From Clostridiales bacterium (GTDB lineage: Bacteria > Bacillota > Clostridia > Oscillospirales > Oscillospiraceae), in assembly GCA_021199695.1 (NCBI GenBank), contig JAJQHP010000152.1:1-13109 (forward strand): 13,109 bases of DNA, written 5' to 3'. The translations under genes were made by a program, and so were the position numbers. Within the stretch, counting starts at the first letter, position 1. Every line of letters starts with the position of its first letter. The notes under the pieces are model-generated. The model searched no databases and was not told the origin of the DNA. It saw only the letters and a list, made by a program, of their open reading frames with translations. Positions 1 through 6,311 of the stretch are shown piece after piece.

Positions 1-39
1 GGGTTTCTGTATCTGCTGGGATTTGGGAGACATCGGTAG
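1..39 (+). CDS. Possible 3' end of an upstream gene (partial)
   Basis: Reading from base 1 in frame 1 gives twelve sense codons (GFLYLLGFGRHR) and a TAG at 37-39. The hydrophobic tail followed by basic residues could be the C-terminus of a membrane protein. A strong intrinsic terminator begins 24 bases after this stop, the usual arrangement for a gene end, and nothing else in the window needs that terminator. Twelve codons are too few to identify a family, and an open frame this short can occur by chance. Confidence 0.3.
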   Translation, partial: GFLYLLGFGRHR

Positions 40-62
40 ACCATCGACAAATCATAGTTGTC

Positions 63-110
63 AAACATCCCTGTTTTGCCCCTGTTCCGGACAAAACAGG
101 GATGTTTTCT
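63..110 (+). terminator. Intrinsic terminator of the upstream gene
   Basis: A perfect 16-bp inverted repeat (63-78 with 92-107) encloses a 13-base loop, and the right arm runs into TTTTCT. It is downstream of the possible gene end at 37-39 and upstream of the promoter at 158, so it would isolate the next transcription unit. The right arm contains GGACAAAA, a string that recurs in other promoter regions here, but in this copy the terminator stem explains it. Confidence 0.75.
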
Positions 111-157
111 CGAAAGATGGACAAAATCGACGATCTTTCCCATCCGCGAAATGGATG

Positions 158-186
158 TTGACAAGGAAGGAACAATGTGTTACAAT
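158..186 (+). promoter_or_regulatory. Sigma-A-type promoter for the small-protein / NlpC operon
   Basis: A consensus -35 TTGACA (158-163) is separated by exactly 17 bases from TACAAT (181-186). Transcription would start near 193, giving a leader of about 25 bases before the ribosome site AGGAGG at 205-210. It is one of the best promoter matches in the window, which suggests strong expression unless repressed through the palindrome overlapping the -10. Confidence 0.75.
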
Positions 187-194
187 TTGTAACA
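178..194. promoter_or_regulatory. Candidate operator palindrome over the -10 element
   Basis: TGTTACA-ATT-TGTAACA is a perfect 7+3+7 palindrome that covers the whole -10 hexamer and the expected start site. A dimeric regulator bound here would block RNA polymerase, so a repressor site is the natural reading. No regulator can be assigned; the neighbouring DtxR-like gene lacks this sequence upstream of itself. The symmetry and position are seen; the operator function is inferred. Confidence 0.5.
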
Positions 195-217
195 GTCAAA
201 TCACAGGAGGTAACAAA

Positions 218-511
218 ATGGCAGATCAGGCAAAGCTGCCCCTGGAGTACAAGGGGTATCCCCTCCGTCGGAAGGATAACGTCATCTACTACGGCAATAT
301 GACCGATCCCTATATTATCATGCTGCAGGTGCTCAGCAGCGTTCCCATTGACGACATGAGCATGGCCACCAAGGTCTCCGTTCAGCTGCAGCACACCGAC
401 ACCGAGCTGAAAAACCGGGATCGGGTGGCCCGTTCCAGCGAGAAGAACAGCCTGTATGCGGCTATGGATCTGGCCCACGTGTGGCTCACCCGGGCGCTGG
501 CCAACCGCTGA
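218..511 (+). CDS. Small conserved-type protein of unknown function (97 aa)
   Basis: The start at 218 is chosen because AGGAGG (205-210) lies seven bases upstream and the consensus promoter at 158-186 would place transcription start inside any longer reading. The 97-residue product is soluble and mixed-charge, with no signal peptide, membrane segment or Cys pair. The N-terminal third is basic and aromatic (YKGYPLRRKDNVIYYG), the middle has alternating hydrophobic stretches (IIMLQVL, TKVSVQLQ), and the C-terminal third looks helical (NSLYAAMDLAHVWLTRAL). I do not recognise a domain of known function. It resembles small hypothetical proteins carried by related Clostridia, but that is recollection, not a search. 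The secreted cell-wall hydrolase starts 41 bases downstream with no terminator between, so the two are probably co-transcribed. Confidence 0.8.
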   Translation: MADQAKLPLEYKGYPLRRKDNVIYYGNMTDPYIIMLQVLSSVPIDDMSMATKVSVQLQHTDTELKNRDRVARSSEKNSLYAAMDLAHVWLTRALANR

Positions 512-552
512 TTTTTCCCTCTCCCCACTGCTCCGCACCACCTGGAGGTTTT

Positions 553-1584
553 ATGGTTCCTGTACGAAAGATTTTAACGACCCTCACCCTCACGGTTGGG
601 TCCCTTGCCCTGATGACGTCGGCGGCTCTGGCCGCCGATGCCGCTGATATCCTCTGCCAGGCCACCCTGAACACGGACTGCGCCCTGTTGGAGGAGGCGG
701 ACAGCCAATCGGATGAGGTCGTCGCCCTGGAGTCTGGGGACGAGGTCGTCCTTCTCTCCCGGGACGGAGCACTGGCGGAGGCCGCCTATGAGGACGGCGA
801 CGAGGTGTATACCGGCTACCTCTCCCTGGAGGATGTGACCCTGGAATCCCAGGGAACGGCCCAGCTCCTCTCTACAGTGGCCATCCTCCGGGAGACCCCC
901 TCTGACGAGGGAGACCCGATGCAGCTGCTGAACCAGGGAGATGAGCTGGAGATCCTGGGATACGGGGACGGCTGGTATCTCGTCTGTGTGGGAGATGACA
1001 CCGGCTATCTTCATCTGGAGGACGTGGACGCTAAGGTGGTCACCACCACCAAGCTGAACCTCCGGGCAGAGGCATCCACCAAGAGCAAGGTCTGCGACGT
1101 GCTCTCCACCGGGACCGAGCTGGAGCTGCTCTCCGCCGGAGAGGACGGCTGGGTGGAGGTGAGCTGCGAGGATGAGACAGGTTATGTCTCCATCGACTAC
1201 CTGACCGCCTCGGATCAGTACATCGTAGACAATCCGGTGATGACCATGGGGGAGGCCGTGCTGGCCTATGCCCAGCAGTTCCTGGGCAACCGGTATGTCT
1301 GGGGCGGCACCAGCCTGACCAACGGCTGCGACTGTTCCGGCTATGTCATGAAGATTTTCGCCGCCTTTGGCGTCAGCCTGCCCCACAGCTCCTATGGCAT
1401 CCGGAGCTATGGCACCGCCGTGTCCTACAGCGATATGCAGGTGGGAGACGTGGTGTGCTACAGCGGCCATGTGGGCATTTATGCCGGCAACGGCAAGATC
1501 ATCAACGCTCTCAACAGCCGCAAGGGCATCTGCTATACCAATGTGAACTATGCCAAAATTATCACCATCCGCCGCCTTGTGTGA
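553..1584 (+). CDS. Secreted SH3-domain NlpC/P60 peptidoglycan endopeptidase
   Basis: A 343-residue exported cell-wall hydrolase, expected to cleave peptide stems of peptidoglycan. The start at 553 has GGAGG at 544-548, and the protein begins with a signal peptide (basic VRK, hydrophobic core, cleavage likely after ALA at 25-27). Three SH3-like wall-binding repeats follow at about 34-98, 102-160 and 161-219; the second and third each have a GW and GY pattern, and the third is the most canonical (KLNLRAEAS). The NlpC/P60 domain fills 233-343. The catalytic Cys is C261 (DCSGY) and the base is H306 (GHVGIY). The third polar residue is N318 (IINAL), where many relatives have His; Asn is tolerated in the family. 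SH3 repeats one and two are strongly acidic. Family assignment is secure; the exact bond cleaved and physiological role are not visible. Confidence 0.93.
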   Translation: MVPVRKILTTLTLTVGSLALMTSAALAADAADILCQATLNTDCALLEEADSQSDEVVALESGDEVVLLSRDGALAEAAYEDGDEVYTGYLSLEDVTLESQGTAQLLSTVAILRETPSDEGDPMQLLNQGDELEILGYGDGWYLVCVGDDTGYLHLEDVDAKVVTTTKLNLRAEASTKSKVCDVLSTGTELELLSAGEDGWVEVSCEDETGYVSIDYLTASDQYIVDNPVMTMGEAVLAYAQQFLGNRYVWGGTSLTNGCDCSGYVMKIFAAFGVSLPHSSYGIRSYGTAVSYSDMQVGDVVCYSGHVGIYAGNGKIINALNSRKGICYTNVNYAKIITIRRLV

Positions 1585-1602
1585 GGCAAATCGCATACCA
1601 GA

Positions 1603-1633
1603 CAGTCCGAGAGCCATGGCTTTCGGGCTGTTT
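1603..1633 (+). terminator. Probable terminator after the NlpC/P60 gene
   Basis: A 13-bp stem (1603-1615 with 1618-1630), perfect when two G-U pairs are allowed, has a very small loop and is followed by TTTCACTTT. It lies 19 bases after the NlpC/P60 stop and just before the next promoter. The T tract is short, so termination may be incomplete. Confidence 0.55.
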
Positions 1634-1637
1634 CACT

Positions 1638-1665
1638 TTGCTAACCGGAATTTTGTGTGTATAAT
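1638..1665 (+). promoter_or_regulatory. Promoter of the DtxR-type regulator
   Basis: A perfect TATAAT at 1660-1665 has a weaker -35 candidate TTGCTA at 1638-1643 (16-base spacer). The leader to the start at 1710 would be about 38 bases. I see no clear palindrome over it, so autoregulation by the encoded repressor is not evident from symmetry alone. Confidence 0.55.
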
Positions 1666-1709
1666 AATAACAACAAACTGCTCACGACGCATACGAGGGA
1701 TGGTGTGAT

Positions 1710-2084
1710 ATGGCAAAGCTGACATTTTCCATGGAGAACTATCTGGAGGCGGTCTATGAGCTGTCCGCAGGGGGCGGCGGGGCCCGGGTCAGCGATATCG
1801 CCGCCCGGATGGGCGTTTCCAAGGCCAGCGTAAACAGCGCCATGAATCTGCTCCATCAGCGGGGGCTGGTGGAAAACGAGAAATACCGGGAAATTCGGCT
1901 GACCGAAGCGGGACGCCAGGCGGCCAGGCTCACGGCGGAGAAGCACCACATCCTCCAGACCCTTCTGAGCCGGGTCATGGGTGTGGATGAGGCCCAGGCC
2001 AGCGCGGACGCCTGCGCCATGGAGCACGTCATCTCCGATGAGTCCACCGGAAAGATACTGGCGTTTCTGAAAAAAACGGAATAG
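1710..2084 (+). CDS. DtxR/MntR-family metal-dependent transcriptional regulator
   Basis: A 124-residue cytoplasmic repressor of the DtxR/MntR family, which senses Fe2+ or Mn2+ and usually controls metal uptake. Residues about 5-65 form the winged helix-turn-helix (SMENYLEAVYEL start, recognition region VSKASVNSAMNLL, wing KYREIRLTEAG). Residues about 66-124 are the dimerisation and metal domain. There is no C-terminal SH3-like domain, as in MntR. Aligned by eye, the primary site keeps C102-x-x-E105-H106, the DtxR pattern rather than the Glu-x-x-Glu-His of B. subtilis MntR, but the N-terminal ligand (Asp in MntR, Met in DtxR) is N10. H79 of the ancillary site is kept, while the equivalents of DtxR E83 and H98 are Q83 and S98. 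GAGG at 1695-1698 serves the start. No metal transporter lies beside it, so its targets and metal are unknown. Confidence 0.88.
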   Translation: MAKLTFSMENYLEAVYELSAGGGGARVSDIAARMGVSKASVNSAMNLLHQRGLVENEKYREIRLTEAGRQAARLTAEKHHILQTLLSRVMGVDEAQASADACAMEHVISDESTGKILAFLKKTE

Positions 2085-2109
2085 AGGTCGAATAGACGAG
2101 GACGACAGA

Positions 2110-2148
2110 CCGACCCCTGCGGAGCGCTACAGAGATCAGCGGGGTCGG
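2110..2148 (+). terminator. Hairpin after the DtxR-type gene, likely terminator
   Basis: CCGACCCC (2110-2117) pairs with GGGGTCGG (2141-2148), with further G-C pairing inside, 25 bases after the regulator's stop. It is followed by CGTATTATATTC rather than a clean T run, so it may act as a weak terminator or an RNA-stabilising hairpin. Confidence 0.45.
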
Positions 2149-2211
2149 CGTATTATATTCAAGGCCTCGAAAATCCTCGATGAAAAGTGGGGGAACGGCC
2201 GGTGAAACTTG

Positions 2212-2240
2212 TTGAAAACTGAGATAAAATATGATAAATT
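2212..2240 (+). promoter_or_regulatory. Candidate promoter of the Spo0A-like gene
   Basis: TTGAAA at 2212-2217 and TAAATT at 2235-2240 are 17 bases apart in a markedly AT-rich stretch ahead of the gene start at 2270. A second -10-like string (TATGAT, 2230-2235) overlaps. The region has promoter character, but the exact hexamers are uncertain, and a different sigma factor cannot be excluded. Confidence 0.4.
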
Positions 2241-2269
2241 GAACCATCATGAGGGAGGAGGCTGGAGAG

Positions 2270-3025
2270 ATGAATGAGATCAGAATGGCGATCGCAGTGC
2301 ATGATGACGGCCTGCGGCGAAATGTGGAACGCTACCTGAACTGGGCAGGAGATATCCGGGTAGTGGGCAGCACAGGGGACGGCGGGACGGTGCTGCCTCT
2401 GCTCCGGCAGGACAGGCCCCATGTGCTGTTGGTGGAGCCGGCCTTCCCGGACAGAGACGGCGTAGAGCTGCTGTACCGTATCCGGCAGGAGATGGGGCTG
2501 GCACTCCGGATCATTGTGATCACCGGCAACACCCGGGGAGCGGTCATGGAACGGCTGGTTCAGCTCCGGGTGTGCTACTTTCTGTCAAAGCCTCCGACGC
2601 TGGCCTCTCTGGAGGAGCATATCCGCCTGGCCATGGTGGAGGAGGAGCGCCCGGAGGCGCACCGGCTGGCGGTGGAGCGCCGGGTGGCTCTGGCCTTCCG
2701 GGAGCTGGGCGCCCGGGCGGGGCGGCGGCAGTATCTCTATGCCTTCCACGCCGTCTGTGCGGCGGTGGAACAGCCCCAGATTTTGTATGACGGCGTCACC
2801 AAGGCAGTCTATCCCCTGGTGGCGAAGAAATGCGGCGTATCCATTCCGGCGGTGGAACAGGGCATCCGCAGTATGTGCGAGTGGCTGTGGGAAAAGGGCA
2901 GCCGGGAGGCGCTGGATCGCTATTTCCCTCCGGCGGTCTATGGGAGAGACTTCCGACCCAGCAACTCCGCCTTTGTGGGCGCGCTGGCCCAGCAGCTCCG
3001 GGAGGACTGGCGGATGTGGGGGTGA
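2270..3025 (+). CDS. Spo0A-like response regulator with a variant phospho-acceptor site
   Basis: A 251-residue two-domain regulator. The start at 2270 is chosen for AGGAGG at 2256-2261; an in-frame ATG at 2249 has no such site. Residues 1-122 form a receiver domain: acidic pair D12-D13, conserved T85 and K107-P108 are present, but the residue aligning with the phosphorylated Asp56 of Spo0A is Glu (E56, in LLVEPAFPDRDG). Residues about 145-246 match the Spo0A C-terminal DNA-binding domain (TKAVYPLVAKK, VEQGIR, PSNSAFV), normally specific for master sporulation regulators. In the recognition helix the first and third of the family's Arg-x-Glu-Arg residues are altered (A194, E196, Q197), while R200 is kept. 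The linker is shorter than in Spo0A (267 aa in B. subtilis). It appears monocistronic, converging on murE. Likely a paralogue that does not need normal phosphorelay input; whether a canonical Spo0A exists elsewhere cannot be seen. Confidence 0.88.
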   Translation: MNEIRMAIAVHDDGLRRNVERYLNWAGDIRVVGSTGDGGTVLPLLRQDRPHVLLVEPAFPDRDGVELLYRIRQEMGLALRIIVITGNTRGAVMERLVQLRVCYFLSKPPTLASLEEHIRLAMVEEERPEAHRLAVERRVALAFRELGARAGRRQYLYAFHAVCAAVEQPQILYDGVTKAVYPLVAKKCGVSIPAVEQGIRSMCEWLWEKGSREALDRYFPPAVYGRDFRPSNSAFVGALAQQLREDWRMWG

Positions 3026-3042
3026 TTGCCCCCAATCAACCG

Positions 3043-3086
3043 AAAAACAGCCCCTGCGTTGACCGATGCTGTCAACGCAGGGGCTG
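3043..3086 (-). terminator. Terminator of dapF-murE, shared with the Spo0A-like gene
   Basis: A perfect 16-bp stem (3048-3063 with 3071-3086) with a seven-base loop lies between the convergent gene ends at 3025 and 3107. On the minus strand the stem is followed directly by TTTTT, making it a good intrinsic terminator for murE. On the plus strand it would still act as a barrier to transcription leaving the Spo0A-like gene. Confidence 0.85.
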
Positions 3087-3106
3087 CATCGCTTTTGGCG
3101 TGCTGT

Positions 3107-4570
3107 TTAGCGGCCCTCGACGATCTCCTGGATCAGCTCCCGCTCATCCATGTGGTGCTTGACGCCGCAGATCTCCTGATAGTCCTCGTGGCCCTTGCCC
3201 GCCAGGACGATGACATCCCCCTTCCGGCCGATCTCCATGCAGTAGCGGATAGCCTCCTTCCGGTCGGGAATGGTGACATACTTGCCGTCCGCCTTGCGGA
3301 CCCCGGTGAGAATGTCGTTGATGATGTCCATAGGCTCCTCGAACCGGGGGTTGTCGGAGGTCACCACCGTCAGGTCCGCCAGACGGGAGGAGACCTCCCC
3401 CATCTCGTACCGGCGGCTCTTGGCCCGGTTGCCGCCGCAGCCGAAGAGGCAGATGATCCGCTCCGGCCCATAGGCCCGGAGATTGTGGAGCAGCGCCTCC
3501 AGGCTCATGGCGTTGTGGGCGTAGTCGATCATCAGGGTGTACTCCCCGGGAGTGGGGACGATCTCCAGACGGCCCTTGACCTGGATGTGGTCCAGCGCCT
3601 CCGCCACGGCGGACTGGGGAACCCCCAGATGGCGACAAAGGGCGATGGCGGCCAGGGAGTTGTAGACGGTGAAATCGCCGGGAATGTCCACCCGGACGGG
3701 GTAATGCTCCAGCCCCTCCAGGTCATAGGAGACGCCCAGATAGCCGGGCTGGTGGATGCGTTGGACGTTGACTGCCCGGAGATCGGCTCCCTCGCCCATG
3801 CCGAAGGTCTCCAACTGGCAGGTGTGACCGGCCATGACCTCCTCCAGGAAGTCGGCGTCGGCGTTGGCCAGACCGATGCGGCACTGACGGAACAGCTTGC
3901 CCTTGCAGGCGATATACTCCGCCATGTCGGCGTGCTCCCCGGGGCCGATGTGGTCCTCCTCCAGATTGGTGAAGATGCCGTAATCGAAGGTGAAGCCGGA
4001 GACCCGGTCCAGCTTCATGGCCTGGGAGGAGACCTCCATGACCACATACCGGATGCCCGCGTTCACCATGTCCGCAAAGTGCTTTTGCACCAGCCAGGAC
4101 TCTGGGGTGGTGTTGACGGCGTGGGTGTGTACGTCGCCGCAAATCACCTCGATGGTGCCGATGAGCCCGGTGGGGAGCCCGGCGGCCTCCAGCATGGAGC
4201 GGATCATATAGGTGGTGGTGGTCTTGCCCTTGGTGCCGGTGACGCCGATGGTGGTCAGCTTCTCGGCGGGGTGGTCGAACCAGGCGGCGGACAGCTCCGC
4301 CAGGGCCAGCCGGGGGTTGGGCACGTGGAGTACGGTGACGGACAGGGGGACGTTGACCTCCACCTCATGCTGCACCACCAGAGCGGCGGCCCCCTTCTCC
4401 AGGGCATCGGCGGCATACTTGTGGCCGTCGGTGACGGCGCCGGGCATACAGACGAACACACAGCCCGGCTCTACCTTCCGGGAGTCATAGACGATGGAGG
4501 TGACCTCCTTGTCCAAATCGCCCTGGGTGAGCATGTAATTCATCCGGGCTACCAGCTTCATCAGATTCAT
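3107..4570 (-). CDS. murE: UDP-MurNAc-L-Ala-D-Glu:meso-diaminopimelate ligase
   Basis: A 487-residue cytoplasmic Mur ligase that adds the third stem-peptide residue to the peptidoglycan precursor using ATP. The N-terminal UDP-binding domain covers about 1-105, the central ATPase domain starts with the P-loop GVTGTKGKTTT (109-119), and TTPES (154-158) and the KGKLF lysine region (223-227) are in place. The C-terminal domain carries DNPR (406-409), the signature of enzymes that select meso-DAP rather than L-lysine, and KGHEDYQ near the end. Length is typical. The start has AGGA eight bases upstream; a second Met at residue 4 is possible. It lies 43 bases downstream of dapF, which makes meso-DAP, so the operon couples supply of the amino acid with its incorporation. 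This predicts DAP-type peptidoglycan in the host. Confidence 0.97.
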   Translation of the reverse strand: MNLMKLVARMNYMLTQGDLDKEVTSIVYDSRKVEPGCVFVCMPGAVTDGHKYAADALEKGAAALVVQHEVEVNVPLSVTVLHVPNPRLALAELSAAWFDHPAEKLTTIGVTGTKGKTTTTYMIRSMLEAAGLPTGLIGTIEVICGDVHTHAVNTTPESWLVQKHFADMVNAGIRYVVMEVSSQAMKLDRVSGFTFDYGIFTNLEEDHIGPGEHADMAEYIACKGKLFRQCRIGLANADADFLEEVMAGHTCQLETFGMGEGADLRAVNVQRIHQPGYLGVSYDLEGLEHYPVRVDIPGDFTVYNSLAAIALCRHLGVPQSAVAEALDHIQVKGRLEIVPTPGEYTLMIDYAHNAMSLEALLHNLRAYGPERIICLFGCGGNRAKSRRYEMGEVSSRLADLTVVTSDNPRFEEPMDIINDILTGVRKADGKYVTIPDRKEAIRYCMEIGRKGDVIVLAGKGHEDYQEICGVKHHMDERELIQEIVEGR

Positions 4571-4613
4571 ATGGCAGTTCCTTTCTATTTCAGCCTTTTA
4601 TAAAGGGGGAAAA

Positions 4614-5435
4614 TCAGACCTCTCCCTCGAACACGGTGACGGCGGGACCGGTCATAAAGACGCTGCCCTCCGTGACCTCGATCTCCAGATCGCCGCCCCG
4701 CAGGTGGACGGTGACGCGGTTGTCGGTGAGCCCGTTTTTGACGCAGGCCACCGCCGTGGCGCAGGCCCCGGTGCCGCAGGCCATGGTCTCCCCCGCGCCC
4801 CGCTCCCAGACCCGCATCTGGACGTTCTTCCGGTCGATGACCCGGACGAACTCGGTGTTCACCCGGTCGGGGAACATGGGGTGGTTTTCAAACTGGGGGC
4901 CGACTCTGTCGATGTCCAGCCCGTCCACGTCGTCACACCAGACCACGGCGTGGGGGTTGCCCATGGACACGCAGGTCATCACCCAGTCCTGCCCCGCCAC
5001 GTTCACCGGCTGACCGATGACGGCGTCGCCCAGGCCCACAACGGGAATGTCCGCCGCCGCCAGACCGGGCGCGCCCATGTCCACCCGGACGGAGACGACC
5101 TTGCCGTCCTCCACCGTCAGGTCCAGATATTTCAGACCGGCCTTCGTCTCAATGACCAGATGGGTCTTGTCGGTCAGCCCCTTGTCGTAGACGAATTTGG
5201 CTACGCACCGGATGCCGTTTCCGCACATGGCCCCCTCGGAGCCGTCGGAGTTATACATCCCCATACGGAAGTCCGCCACCTCCGAGGGGTTGATGGTGAT
5301 CAGACCGTCGGAGCCGATGCCCGTGTGGCGGTCGCTGTACCGCAGGGCGAAGGCCCCCGGGTCGTCGATGGCCTCTCCGGTGCAGTCCACATAGATGTAG
5401 TCGTTGCCGCAGCCGTGCATTTTCGTGAATTTCAT
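4614..5435 (-). CDS. dapF: Diaminopimelate epimerase
   Basis: A 273-residue cytoplasmic enzyme that converts LL-DAP to meso-DAP, the last epimerisation before lysine synthesis and murein assembly. Two tandem half-domains each give one catalytic Cys: C71 in MCGNGIRC and C220 in ACGTGAC. Other family hallmarks are MHGCGNDY at 6-13, SDGSEG at 63-68 and GNPHAV at 159-164. The start at 5435 is chosen because AGGAG lies nine bases upstream and MKFTKMHG is the standard N-terminus; a longer reading from 5486 lacks this support. It is the first gene of the dapF-murE unit, with a good promoter about 60 bases upstream (-10 at 5495-5500) flanked by an inverted repeat. Confidence 0.97.
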   Translation of the reverse strand: MKFTKMHGCGNDYIYVDCTGEAIDDPGAFALRYSDRHTGIGSDGLITINPSEVADFRMGMYNSDGSEGAMCGNGIRCVAKFVYDKGLTDKTHLVIETKAGLKYLDLTVEDGKVVSVRVDMGAPGLAAADIPVVGLGDAVIGQPVNVAGQDWVMTCVSMGNPHAVVWCDDVDGLDIDRVGPQFENHPMFPDRVNTEFVRVIDRKNVQMRVWERGAGETMACGTGACATAVACVKNGLTDNRVTVHLRGGDLEIEVTEGSVFMTGPAVTVFEGEV

Positions 5436-5494
5436 CCCAGTCCGCTCCTTCCGGTCAAGTCGGGCTAAATCTCCCGGCACACCCATACAAGTAC

Positions 5495-5522
5495 ATTATA
5501 CTTTGCAGAAATTGAATGTAAA
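5495..5522 (-). promoter_or_regulatory. Promoter of dapF-murE
   Basis: On the minus strand TTTACA (5522-5517) is followed by a 16-base spacer and a perfect TATAAT (5500-5495). The leader to the dapF start would be about 50 bases. The -35 sits inside the spacer of an inverted repeat at 5505-5535. Confidence 0.7.
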
Positions 5523-5535
5523 CTGCAATTTCTGC
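5505..5535. promoter_or_regulatory. Candidate operator flanking the dapF -35 element
   Basis: GCAGAAATTG (5505-5514) and CAATTTCTGC (5526-5535) are perfect 10-base inverted arms around an 11-base spacer that holds the -35 hexamer. Neither strand has a T run after the repeat, so a terminator is unlikely. A dimeric regulator bound here would contact both sides of the -35. The regulator is unknown. Confidence 0.5.
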
Positions 5536-5644
5536 TGGAGAACAGGGAAAAACTGCTGTTGGGCAGGGGAGGGATCGCGGGAAGAAAAAAGAAGGCCCGC
5601 GCACCCGATCCGGCGCAGAGACTGCCGCCCGGTTTGCAGAGCAA

Positions 5645-5679
5645 AGCGCCCGGAGACGCAGAGGCCGTCTCCGGGCGCT
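5645..5679 (-). terminator. Hairpin after the nitroreductase, probable terminator
   Basis: A perfect 14-bp GC-rich stem (5645-5658 with 5666-5679) with a seven-base loop lies 27 bases past the nitroreductase stop. On the minus strand it is followed by TTTGC, a short T tract, so termination is likely but not textbook. The rest of 5436-5706 holds only the dapF promoter and operator candidate, an imperfect GC-rich repeat around 5572-5611 and no credible gene. Confidence 0.6.
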
Positions 5680-5706
5680 GAAACAGTTTGCGGTGAAAGA
5701 TCCGGC

Positions 5707-6231
5707 TCAGACCCGGTAAACGTAGCCGTCATTCCGGGGCTTGGGCTGGGGGGCGGGGCCGTCGGCATAGCCCAGGATGCAGTGGCCGATTCCCTCATAG
5801 TCCCCCTGGATGCCCAGAGAGGCGAGGATGGCCTTGCCCTCGTCCGTCTCGAACTCCTCCTTGGCCCGGTGGATCCAGCAGCTGGACAGGCCCACGGCGT
5901 GGGCGGCCTCCATCAGGTTGCCCATGACCAGGCTGCCGTCATAGACGTGGGTGGGGATGCTCTTGTCCGCCAGCACCACCAGCACCACGGGGGCGCCGTA
6001 GAAGGGGTCAATGCCCTGGTTGCCCATGACGGCGGCGTTCATGGCGGAGAGCTTGTCCCGGAGGGCCTTGTCAGTGACGGCGATGATGATGGGGGACTGC
6101 CGCCCCATGCCGGTGGCGGCGTAGGTGCCCGCCTCCAGCACCTGGTTCAGCAGATCCTCCGGCACCGGGTCGGGCCTGTAGCTGCGGACGCTCCGGCGGG
6201 AGAGAATGGATTCCATAACCTGATTGCTCAT
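5707..6231 (-). CDS. Nitroreductase-family FMN oxidoreductase
   Basis: A 174-residue protein of the nitroreductase fold, which uses FMN and NAD(P)H to reduce nitroaromatics, quinones or other acceptors; the substrate cannot be read from sequence. FMN-phosphate-binding RRSVRSY is at 12-18, ATGMGRQSP at 39-47 fits the flavin-contacting loop, and the C-terminal GYADGP segment (154-159) with the final basic residues closes the fold. It is at the short end of the family. AGGAGG about nine bases upstream of the ATG decides the start. There is no ferredoxin or radical domain. It follows msrC on the same strand but probably has its own promoter, and both neighbours suggest a redox or oxidative-stress setting, which is inference. 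Confidence 0.9.
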   Translation of the reverse strand: MSNQVMESILSRRSVRSYRPDPVPEDLLNQVLEAGTYAATGMGRQSPIIIAVTDKALRDKLSAMNAAVMGNQGIDPFYGAPVVLVVLADKSIPTHVYDGSLVMGNLMEAAHAVGLSSCWIHRAKEEFETDEGKAILASLGIQGDYEGIGHCILGYADGPAPQPKPRNDGYVYRV

Positions 6232-6278
6232 TGCAGTTGACCTCCTCTGGTCGAGTCATGTGTGGATTTTATGCCATT

Positions 6279-6307
6279 ATTATAGGGCGTTTTCCCCTGA
6301 AATGCAA
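6279..6307 (-). promoter_or_regulatory. Promoter of the nitroreductase gene
   Basis: On the minus strand TTGCAT (6307-6302) and a perfect TATAAT (6284-6279) are 17 bases apart. The -35 lies only a few bases past the msrC stop (6312-6314), so the nitroreductase may be read both from this promoter and by run-through from msrC. Confidence 0.55.
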
Positions 6308-6311
6308 GCGG

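Noticed and set aside
23..217. N-terminal extension of the 97-aa protein
   Set aside because: It would run through the terminator, the -35, the -10 and the ribosome site; the Shine-Dalgarno-supported start at 218 is preferred.
3026..4603. 525-codon open frame antisense to murE
   Set aside because: It runs through the terminator and the opposite strand of a complete murE, with no motif of its own.
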